64,000 nucleotides of DNA from Odiellus spinosus (Eukaryota > Arthropoda > Arachnida > Opiliones > Phalangiidae): positions 7,266,175 through 7,330,174 of the forward strand of contig OY987225.1 of the NCBI GenBank assembly GCA_963920705.1. Reading direction: 5' to 3'. The notes below the pieces were generated by a model, which saw only the letters and a list, made by a program, of their open reading frames with translations, was not told where the DNA came from and searched no databases. The number at the start of each line of letters is the position of its first letter. Positions within the stretch are counted from its first letter, which is position 1. Position numbers and translations under genes: made by a program. Positions 43,407-55,200 of the stretch are shown piece after piece.

Positions 43407-43637
43407 ATGTGTTCGTCCCGAACACAAATATTTATCTCCTTTGGGAGGTGAGTTTCATGAGCGCCTTAAAGAGAAAATAATTTTTATTAGTATTTAGTTG
43501 AACAATTTTGTTACCCTTAGGAGTCTGGTACTGAGGGAAAAAAAATTAATTAGAAAGTCGAGCACACAAAAAAAAACATGTGGTTACGATACTATCCCAT
43601 GAGGGAGCAATGAATACTTTAATAGGTGAATAACCAA

Positions 43638-43697
43638 AAAAAAAAAAAAAAAAAAAAAAACAAAACAAAACAACTGTCAAAAAAAAAAAAAAAAAAC
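43638..43697. repeat. Poly(A) runs
   Basis: Two long A-runs separated by CAAAACAAAACAACTGTC, in the 3' untranslated part of the minus-strand Gypsy element (T-runs on the sense strand). Confidence 0.8.
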
Positions 43698-43700
43698 TTT

Positions 43701-46210
43701 TTAACGCCTGGGGGGCAGGTAACAAAACGACCTATGGTCCACTTGGGCGAGGGGTCCGCTCCGCGTTATGGCTTCCAGATCAAGTGTGTCCGTTGACACT
43801 TCCCGGGGGGAATTTCTTTCGGCCGAAGGTTGGCACTCGCGTCGGGTGTGCCCTGCTACGCGACATCGCGCGCACCTAATGTTTTCCAAAGGTCGGATCC
43901 CACTGAGGGTCCGGACGTCTCCCATGGCCGTTCGGAACGCTCTGGGAACTCCCGATTAGCGTTCGGCCATGCTAACTCGCGGGGTTCTATATCCTCCAAA
44001 AGTCTGCGCTTCGCGGGTGACCCGAAGAGGGGTATTGCGGGGATTGCGGGTCCCGGTCCTTTCTAATGTCCAATCCCTTCCTGGAAATCTAACGGGGATC
44101 ATTTGGCGACGATGCCCGTCAAAAAAAACGTTCCTCGGGGCCGCGGGGCCAACTACCTCATCGATGGGGGCGTGTTCGCGTGGGGGAGGTATTCCCTGCG
44201 CGACCTCCTCCTCCTCTCGATTCCACATCTCGGGGCTCTCTGCCCCTGCGGGGATATAATGTGGTGGGCGATCGTGTTAGTTCCTTCCATCCACTCGATT
44301 TCCTGAAATCGTTCGGCCAGTTTGTCGGCGATGGCCAGCTCGTCCTCGAAGGGGCGAATGGGGGGTGGTATTATCGGCTGTCTCCTACGCCTAGGGTTTC
44401 GTCCTCTTGGTTCAGGAGATGGGACCCGGGGGAGGTTTTCATCTCCTTCTCCCCACGGTATATGCTCATATACCCTCCACCGGATGATATCCTGTCCCTC
44501 ATGAGGGGCTTCGGCCAGAATGGCTTGGTCTTCTAACCATGCCTCACGCTGGCGTCGTTCCAGTTCTATGTCTGTCTCCCCTTCCATCCGGATGATACGA
44601 GATGGGGGACTTTTTGCGCGTGGCGCAACCAAAACGAGGGGTTTCCCCTTCCAATTGGGGTGTTTTTTCAATACATCGTTTTCCTCCTCGGAAAAGTCAA
44701 TCGGGGATCCGATGGGGGATTGATGGGGTGCTTGAATAGAAAATAAGGTTAGTTCTGGTCTACAAATGTGACAATAGTAATGTGGTAACGCTTCTAAGAT
44801 ATCCAAGGTGATTCCGACGCAGACAACATGATACTGTTCCTCGCAATTGTCGCATTGTACCCAATCAATTTGGGGTTCCCGAGAATTATTTATCACACAG
44901 CGAGGGGCTTTGCATTCCTCCTCTAATGAATTACCATCACTGGGTTTTCGCGGGGTCGGCGGTCTTCGCCGTCTCACCTTTTTGGCGCGGCGCGGGGAAT
45001 TTAAAATCGCGTTTTCCACGTGGGGAATGGTTTCGCGGGGATTCTCGCCTGACGTGTTATCCGTTTGAGAGGGGGGTGTTTCTAGATCATTGCTCTCCCA
45101 TAGACGCTCATGAAACATCTTAATATTTTCTACATGATAAGACCCGAGATTTTGCCCCGTTGAAGGATCCATTAATTCGTAAGCCAGATTGTTGAGTTTT
45201 GTTTTTATTAAATAGGGGCCTTCATATTTCGGGAAGAATTTATGAGAGGTGTGGCTACTAGCTCGAGATTGTACGTGGGTTCTTATCCATACTAATTGTC
45301 CTATTATAAATTTTTGATCTCGGCGGTGTTCATCATAATGTTTTTTGTTTTATCATTAGCTCTCGTTATATTAGCTTTTACCGCTACGTATGCCCGACTG
45401 AGTTCCTTCGTGAATTCTATCTCTGGAGGGGGTAACTCTTCTTCTTCCTCAAGAGGGGGATCCCCGGGCATTCTAATTTCTCGGCCGAAATTTAAAAAAT
45501 TGGGGGTGTATCCAGTGCTATCATTAGGGGTACTGTTCATAGCGAGTCGAACGAGGGGCAGATAACGATCCCAGGATCGATGATCGGTTCCGATATACGT
45601 TGCCAAGAGACGCGCGACTACTTGATTGTAACGTTCTGTTAGATTAGCTTGGGGGTGGTAAAAGGTGGTATAACTCTGATGGACTCCCAGAAGGGTCGCT
45701 ACCTCGGCGAATATATCCGCAATAAATTGTGGCACGTTATCCGAAATAAGTCTTGTGGGGACTCCCCATCTACACACAACATTGTCTACAAAGGCTTTGG
45801 CGACGTTTACAGCCGTAGCCTTTTCGAGGGGAACGATTTCAACCGCTTTAGTGTAATAATCTACCATAACTACCAAGGTGGTATTTCCCTGAGGGGATTG
45901 AGGGAAGGGGCCCATTAAATCGATACCCACTAATTTCCATGGGCCTTGGGTGATGGTTGACATCATATATCCCGGTTTCTTTCGTCGTTCTACCTTAGTT
46001 CTCTGACAGACAACGTAAGACTTGACACATAAGCCTCTATCTCTTTCTTCATTCCTTCCCAATAATAGCGCGCTTTGATCTTATCAACTGTTTTATCAAT
46101 GCCCATATGTCCTGCGAACCTAGCGTCGTGGTATAAGGCGAGGATTAATTTCTGGGTCGATCGAGGGACAACTAATCGAGGGTGAATTATTTTTTTTACT
46201 AGGGGAACCC
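43701..46210 (-). pseudogene. Gypsy integrase with PHD finger and CCHC knuckle (pol 3' part)
   Basis: Reading from 46210 down: the zinc-binding front YHDARFAGHMGIDKTVDKIK (about 46085-46145), a frameshift near 46030, GIDLMGPF (first catalytic Asp, about 45920), LISDNVPQF (second Asp, usual Gly replaced by Val), YHPQANLTERYN (catalytic Glu, about 45640) and NFLNFGREI. A frameshift near 45330 is followed by GQLVWIRTHVQS and a GPY/F-like EGPYLIK. Then a PHD finger: CKAPRCVINNS, IDWVQCDNCEEQYHVVCVG, YYCHICRPEL (about 44740-44930). An Arg/Pro-rich linker follows, with more frameshifts near 44150 and 43950, then GIRPLENIRCARCRVAGH, a CCHC knuckle. The 5' end merges with the satellite array. Confidence 0.85.
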
Positions 46211-49200
46211 ATTGTAAAATCTTTGATTATTTATTTTACAGGGGGTGTATTATTTTTTTTAAAAGGGGTACCCCTTGTAAAATTTTTGATTATTTATTTT
46301 ACAGGGGGTGGATAATTTTTTTTTCAAGGGATACCCCTTGTAAAATATTGATTATTTATTTTACAGGGGGTGGATTATTTTATTACAAGGGATACCCCTT
46401 GTAAAATCTTTGATTATTTATTTTACAGGGGGTGTATTATTTTTTTTTACAAGGGGTACCCCTATAAAATTTTTGATTATTTATTTTACAGGGGGTGTAT
46501 TATTTTTTTACACGGGGTACCCCTTGTAAAATTTTTGATTGTTTATTTTACAGGGGTTTATTATTTTTTTTACAAAGGGTACCCCTTTAAAATTTTTGAT
46601 TATTTATTTTACAGGGGGTGGATTATTTTTTTTTACAAGGGATACCCCTTGTAAAATCTTTGATTATTTATTTTATAGGGTTGTATTTTTTTTTTTTACA
46701 AGGGGTACCCCTTGTAAAATCTTTGATTATTTATTTTACAGGGGGTGTATTATTTTTTTTAAAAGGGGTACCCCTTGTAAAATTTTTAATTATTTATTTT
46801 ACAGGGGGTGTATTATTTTTTTACAAGGGGTACCCCTTGTAAAATTTTTGATTATTTATTTTACAGGCGGTGTATTATTTTTTTACAAGGGGTACCCCAT
46901 GTAAAATGTTTGATTATTTCTTTTATAGGGTTGTATTTTTTTTTTTTACAAGGGGTACCCCTTGTAAAATCTTTGATTATTTATTTTACAAGGGGTGTAT
47001 TATTTTTTTTAAAAGGGGTACCCCTTGTAAAATTTTTAATTATTTATTTTACAGGGGGTGTATTATTTTTTTACAAGGGGTACCCCTTGTAAAATTTTTG
47101 ATTATTTATTTTACAGGGGGTGGATTATTTTTTTTACAAGGGGTACCCCTTGTAAAATCTTTGATTATTTATTTTACAGGGGGTTTATTATTTTTTTTTT
47201 CAAGGGATACCCCTTGTAAAATCTCTGATTATTTATTTTACAGGGGGTGTATTATTTTTTTACAAGGGGTACCCCTTGTAAAATTTTTGATTATTTATTT
47301 TACAGGGGGTGGATAATTTTTTTTTCAAGGGATACCCCTTGTAAAATTTTTGATTATTTATTTTACAGGGGGTTTATTATTTTTTTTTACAAGGGGTACC
47401 CCTTGTAAAATCTTTGATTATTCATTTTCAGGGGGTTTATAATTTTTTTTTTACAAGGGATACCCCTTGTAAAATCTCTGATTATTTATTTTACAGGGGG
47501 TGTATTATTTTTTTACAAGGGGTATCCCTTGTAAAATCTTTGATTATTTATTTTACAGGGGGTGTATTATTTTTTTACAAGGGGTACCCCTTGTAAAATT
47601 TTTGATTATTTATTTTACGGGGGGTGGATTATTTTTTTAGAAGGGGTACCCCTTGTAAAATCTTTGATTATTTATTTTACAGGGGTGAATTATTTTTTTT
47701 ACTAGGGGAACCCCTTGAAAAATCTTTGATTATTTATTTTACAGGGGGAGTATTATTTTTTTTTTACAATTGGTACCCCTTGTAAAATCTTTGAATATTT
47801 ATTTTACAGGCGTTGTATTATTTTTTTTTAAAGGGGTACCCCTTGTAAAATTTTTGATTATTTATTTTACAGGGGGTGGATAATTTTTTTTACAAGGGGT
47901 ACCCCTTGTAAAATCTTTGATTATTTATTTTACAGGGGGTTTATTATTTTTTTTACAAGGGATACCCCTTGTAAAAACTCTGATTATTTATTTTACAGGG
48001 GGTGTATTATTTTTTTACAAGGGGTACCCTTTTAAAATTTTTGATCATTTATTTTACAGGGGGTGTATTATTTTTTACAAGGGGTACCCCTTGTAAAATT
48101 TTTGATTATTTATTTTACGGGGGATGGATTATTTTTTTAGAAGGGGTACCCCTTGTAAAATCTTTGATTATTTATTTTACAGGGGTGAATTATTTTTTTT
48201 ACTAGGGGAACCCCTTGAAAAATCTTTGATTATTTATTTTACAGGGGGAGTATTATTTTTTTTTTACAATTGGTACCCCTTGTAAAATCTTTGAATATTT
48301 ATTTTACAGGCGTTGTATTATTTTTTTTTAAAGGGGTACCCCTTGTAAAATTTTTGATTATTTATAATACAGGGGGTGGATAATTTTTTTTACAAGGGAT
48401 ACCCCTTGTAAAATTTTTGATTATTTATTTTACAGGGGGTTTATTATTTTTTTACAAGGGGTACCCCTTTAAAATTTTTGATTATTTATTTTACAGGGGG
48501 TGGATTATTTTTTTTTACAAGGGGTACCCCTTGTTAAATCTTTGATTATTTATTTTACAGGGGGTGTATTATTTTTTTACAAGGGGTACCCCTTGTAAAA
48601 TTTTTGATTATTTATTTTACAGGGGGTGTATTATGTTTTTTTTTACAAGGGGTACCCCGTGTAAAATTTTTGATTATTTATTTTATAGGGGGTATATTAT
48701 TTTTTTTACAAGGGGTACCCCTTGTAAAATTTTTGATTATTTATTTTACTGTGGGTGGATTATTTTTTTACAAGGGATACCCCTTGTAAAATTTTTGATT
48801 ATTTATTTTACAGGGGGTGTATTATTTTTTTTACAAGGGATACCCCTTGTAAAATTTTTGATTATTTATTTTACAGGGGGTGTATTATTTTTTTTACAAG
48901 GGGTACCCCTTTAAAATTTTGATTATTTATTTTACAGGGGGTGTATTATTTTTTTACAAGGGATACCCCTTGTAAAATCTTTGATTATTTCTTTTATAGG
49001 GGGTGTATTTTTTTTACAAGGGGTACCCCTTGTAAAATCTTTGATTATTTAATTTACAGGGGGTGTATTATTTTTTTACAAGGGGTACCCCGTGTAAAAG
49101 TTTTGATTATTTATTTTACAGGGGTTGGATTATTTTTTTACAAGGGATACCCCTTGTAAAATCTCTGATTATTTATTTTACAGGGGGTGTAATATATTTT

Positions 49201-52200
49201 TTACAAGGGGTACCGCAGGTATAATCTTTGATTATTTATTTTATAGGGGGTGTATTATTTTTTTTACAAGGGGTACCGCTTGTAAAATCTTTGATTATTT
49301 ATTTTACAGGGGGTGGATTATTTTTTTTACAAGGGGTACCCCTTGTAAAATCTTTGATTATTCATTTTACATGGGTTTATAATTTTTTTTTTACAAGGGA
49401 TACCCCTTGTAAAATCTCTGATTATTTATTTTACAGGGGGTGTATTATTTTTTTTACAAGGGGTACCCCTTTAAAATTTTTGATTATTTATTTTACAGGG
49501 GGTGTATTATTTTTTTACACGGGGTACCCCTTGTAAAATTTTTGATTGTTTATTTTACAGTGGATGTATTATTTTTTTTTACAAGGAGAACCCCTTGTGA
49601 AATCTTTATTTATTTTACAGCGGATGTATTAAGTTTTTACAAGGGGTACCCCTTTTAAAATTTTTGATTATTTATTTTACAGGGGGTGGATTATTTTTTA
49701 CAATGGGTATTCCTTGTAAAATCTTTGATTATTTATTTTACAGGGGGTGAATTATATTTTTTACTAGGGGAACCCCTTGAAAAATCTTTGATTATTTATT
49801 TTACAGGGGGAGTATTATTTTTTTTTTTTTACAATTGGTACCCCTTGTAAAATCTTTAAATATTTATTTTACAGGCGTTGTATTATTTTTTTTTAAAGGG
49901 GTACCCCTTGTAAAATTTTTGATTATTTAATTTACAGGGGGTGGATAATTTTTTTTACCAGGGATACCCCTTGTAAAATTTTTGATTATTTATTTTACAG
50001 GGGGTTTATTAGTTTTTTTTACAAGGGGTACCCCTTTAAAATTTTTGATTATTTATTTTACAGGGGGTGGATTATTTTTTTACAATGGGTACCCCTTGTA
50101 AAATCTTTGATTATTTATTTTACAGGGGGTGTATTATTTTTTTTACAAGGGGTACCCCATGTTAAATGTTTGATTATTTCTTTTATAGGGGTGTATTTTT
50201 TTTTTTTACAAGGAGTACCCCTTGTAAAATCTTTTATTATTTATTTTACAAGGGGTGTAATATATGTTTTACAATGGGTACCCCAGGTATAATCTTTGAT
50301 TATTTATTTTACAGGGGTTTATTTTTTTTTTTTTTACAAGGGGTACCCCTTTAAAATTTTCGATTATTTATTTTACAGGGGGTTTATTATTTTTTTACAA
50401 GGGGTACCCCTTTAAAATTTTTGATTATTTATTTTACAGGGGGTGGATTATTTTTTTTTACAAGGGGTACCCCTGGTAAAATCTTTGATTATTTATTTTA
50501 CAGGGAGTGTATTATTTTTTTACAAGGGGTACCCCTTGTAAAATTTTTGATTATTTATTTTACAGGGGGTGTATTATGTTTTTTTTACAAGGGGTACCCC
50601 GTGTAAAATTTTTGATTATTTATTTTATAGGGGGTATATTATTTTTTTTACAAGGGGTACCCCTTGTAAAATTTTTGATTATTTATTTTACTGTGGGTGG
50701 ATTATTTTTTTACAAGGGATACCCCTTGTAAAATTTTTGATTATTTATTTTACAGGGGGTGTATTATTTTTTTTACAAGGGATACCCCTTGTAAAATTTT
50801 TGATTATTTATTTTACAGGGGGTGTATTATTTTTTTTACAAGGGGTACCCCTTTAAAATTTTGATTATTTATTTTACAGGGGGTGTATTATTTTTTTACA
50901 AGGGATACCCCTTGTAAAATCTTTGATTATTTCTTTTATAGGGGGTGTATTTTTTTTACAAGGGGTACCCCTTGTAAAATCTTTGATTATTTAATTTACA
51001 GGGGGTGTATTATTTTTTTACAAGGGGTACCCCGTGTAAAATTTTTGATTATTTATTTTACAGGGGTTGGATTATTTTTTTACAAGGGATACCCCTTGTA
51101 AAATCTCTGATTATTTATTTTACAGGGGGTGTAATATATTTTTTACAAGGGGTACCGCAGGTATAATCTTTGATTATTTATTTTATAGGGGGTGTATTAT
51201 TTTTTTTACAAGGGGTACCGCTTGTAAAATCTTTGATTATTTATTTTACAGGGGGTGAATTATTTTTTTTACTAGGGGAACCCCTTGTAAAATCTTTGAT
51301 TATTTATTTTACAGGGGGTGTATTATTTTTTTTTACAAGGGGTACCCCTTTAAAATTTTTGATTATTTATTTTACAGGGGGTGGATTATTTTTTACAAGG
51401 GATACCCCTTGTAAAATCTTTGATTATTTATTTTACAGGGGGTGGATTATTTTTTTACAAGGGGTACCCCTTGTAAAATCTTTGATTATTCATTTTACAT
51501 GGGTTTATAATTTTTTTTTACAAGGGATACCCCTTGTAAAATCTCTGATTATTTATTTTACAGGGGGTGTATTATTTTTTTTACAAGGGGTACCCCTTTT
51601 AAAATTTTTGATTGTTTATTTTACAGTGGATGTATTATTTTTTTTTACAAGGAGAACCCCTTGTGAAATCTTTATTTATTTTACAGCGGATGTATTAAGT
51701 TTTTACAAGGGGTACCCCTTTTAAAATTTTTGATTATTTATTTTACAGGGGGTGGATTATTTTTTACAATGGGTATCCCTTGTAAAATCTTTGATTATTT
51801 ATTTTACAGGGGGTGAATTATATTTTTTACTAGGGGAACCCCTTGAAAAATCTTTGATTATTTATTTTACAGGGGGAGTATTATTTTTTTTTTTTACAAT
51901 TGGTACCCCTTGTAAAATCTTTAAATATTTATTTTACAGGCGTTGTATTATTTTTTTTAAAGGGGTACCCCTTGTAAAATTTTTGATTATTTATTTTACA
52001 GGGGGTGGATAATTTTTTTTACCAGGGATACCCCTTGTAAAATTTTTGATTATTTATTTTACAGGGGGTTTATTAGTTTTTTTTACAAGGGGTACCCCTT
52101 TAAAATTTTTGATTATTTATTTTACAGGGGGTGGATTATTTTTTTACAATGGGTACCCCTTGTAAAATCTTTGATTATTTATTTTACAGGGGGTGTATTA

Positions 52201-55200
52201 TTTTTTTTACAAGGGGTACCCCATGTTAAATGTTTGATTATTTCTTTTATAGGGGTGTATTTTTTTTTTTACAAGGAGTACCGCTTGTAAAATCTTTTAT
52301 TATTTATTTTACAAGGGGTGTAATATATGTTTTACAATGGGTACCCCAGGTATAATCTTTGATTATTTATTTTACAGGGGTTTATTTTTTTTTTTTTTTT
52401 ACAAGGGGTACCCCTTTAAAATTTTCGATTATTTATTTTACAGGGGGTGTATTATTTTTTTACAACGGGTACCCCGTGTAAAAGTTTTGATCATTTATTT
52501 TATAGGGGGTGTATTATTTTTTTTACAAGGAGTACCCCTTGTAAAATCTTTGATTATTTATTTTACAAGGGGTGTATTATTTTTTACAAGGGGTGTATTA
52601 TTTTTTTTCAAGGGGTAACCCGTGTTAAAGTTTTGATTATTTATTTTACAGGGGTGTATTATTTTTTTACAAGGGGTACCCATTGTAAAATGTTTCATTA
52701 TTTATTTTACAGGGGTGGATTATTTTTTACAAGTGATACCCCTTGTAAAAGTTTTGATTATTTATGTTACAGGGGGTTTATTATTTTTTTTTTACAAAGG
52801 GTACCCCTTTAAAAATTTTGATTATTTATTTTACAGGGAGTGGATTATTTTTTTTTACAAGGGATACCCCTTGTAAAATCTTTAAATATTTATTTTACAG
52901 GCGTTGTATTATTTTTTTTTAAAGGGGTACCCCTTGTAAAATTTTTGATTATTTATTTTACAGGGGGTGGATAATTTTTTTTACCAGGGATACCCCTTGT
53001 AAAATTTTTGATTATTTATTTTACAGGGGGTTTATTATTTTTTTACAAGGGATACCCCTTGTAAAATCTCTGATTATTTATTTTACTGGGGGTGTATTAT
53101 TTTTTTACAAGGGGTACCCCTTGTAAAATCTTTGATTATTTATTTTACAGGGGTGTATTTTTTTTTTACAAGGGGTACCCCTTGTAAAATTTTTGATTAT
53201 TTATTTTACAGGGGTGGATTATTTTTTTTACAAGGGATATCCCTTGAAAAACTTTTGATTATTTATTTTACAGGGGTTTATTATTTTTTTTTACAAAGGG
53301 TACCCCTTTAAAATTTTTGATTATTTATTTTACAGGGGGTGGATTATTTTTTTTACAAGGGATATCCCTTGAAAAATTTTTGATTATTTATTTTACAGGG
53401 GTTTATTATTTTTTTTTACAAGGGGTACCCCTTTAAAATTTTTGATTATTTATTTACAGGGGGTGTATTATTTTTTTACAAGGGGTACTCCGTGTAAAAT
53501 TTTTGATCATTTATTTTATAGGGTGTATTATTTTTTTTTACAAGGAGTACCCCTTGTAAAATCTTTTATTATTTATTTTACAAGGGGTGTAATATATGTT
53601 TTACAATGGGTACCCCAGGTATAATCTTTGATTATTTATTTTATAGGGGTGCAAAATTTTTTTTACAAGGGGTAGCGCTTGTAAAATCTTTGATTATTTA
53701 TTTTACAGGGGGTGAATTATTTTTTTTACTAGGGGAACCCCTTGAAAAATCTTTGATTATTTATTTTACAGGGGGAGTATTATTTTTTTTTACAATTGGT
53801 ACCCCTTGTAAAATCTTTGAATATTTATTTTACAGGCGTTGTATTATTTTTTTTTAAAGGGGTACCCCTTGTAAAATTTTTGATTATTTATTTTACAGGG
53901 GGTGGATAATTTTTTTTACAAGGGATACCCCTTGTAAAATTTTTGATTATTTATTTTACAGGGGGTGGATTATTTTTTTTACAAGGGATACCCCTTGTAA
54001 AATCTTTATTTATTTTACAGGGGGTGTATTATTTTTTTACAAGGGGTACCCCTTGTAAAATTTTTGATTATTTATTTTACAGGCGGTGTATTTTTTTTAC
54101 AAGGGGTACCCCATGTAAAATGTTTGATTATTTCTTTTATAGGGGTGTATTTTTTTTTTTTACAAGGGGTACCCCTTGTAAAATTTTTGATTATTTATTT
54201 TACAGGGGGTGTATTATGTTTTTTTTACAAGGGGTACCCCGTGTAAAATTTTTGATTATTTATTTTATAGGGGGTATATTATTTTTTTTACAAGGGGTAC
54301 CCCTTGTAAAATTTTTCATTATTTATTTTACTGTGGGTGGATTATTTTTTTACAAGGGATACCCCTTGTAAAATTTTTGATTATTTATTTTACAGGGGGT
54401 GTATTATTTTTTTTACAAGGGATACCCCTTGTAAAATTTTTGATTATTTATTTTACAGGGGGTGTATTATTTTTTTTACAAGGGGTACCCCTTTAAAATT
54501 TTTGATTATTTATTTTACAGGGGGTGTATTATTTTTTTACAAGTGATACCCCTTGTAAAATCTTTGATTATTTCTTTTATAGGGGGTGTATTTTTTTTAC
54601 AAGGGGTACCCCGTCTAAAATTTTTGATTATTTATTTTACAGGGGTTGGATTATTTTTTTACAAGGGATACCCCTTGTAAAATCTCTGATTATTTATTTT
54701 ACAGGGGGTGTAATAAATTTTTTACAAGGGCTACCGCAGGTATAATCTTTGATTATTTATTTTATAGGGGGTATATTATTTTTTTTACAAGGGGTACCGC
54801 TTGTAAAATCTTTGATTATTTATTTTACAGGGGGTGAATTATTTTTTTTTACTAGGGGAACCCATTGTAAAATCTTTGATTATTTATTTTACAGGGGGTG
54901 TATTATTTTTTTTAAAAGGTGTACCCCTTGTAAAATTTTTGATTATTTATTTTACAGGGGGTGGATAATTTTTTTTTTCAAGGGATACGCCTTGTAAAAT
55001 TTTTGATTATTTATTTTACAGGGGGTTTATTATTTTTTTTTACAAGGGGTACCCCTTTAAAATTTTTGATTATTTATTTTACAGGGGGTGTATTATTTTT
55101 TTACAAGTGATACCCCTTGTAAAATCTTTGATTATTTCTTTTATAGGGGGTGTATTTTTTTTACAAGGGGTACCCCTTGTAAAATCTTTGATTATTTAAT

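Noticed and set aside
43768..45123. Several plus-strand frames of 60-118 codons
   Set aside because: Antisense to the Gypsy integrase-PHD region, which has clear motifs on the minus strand.
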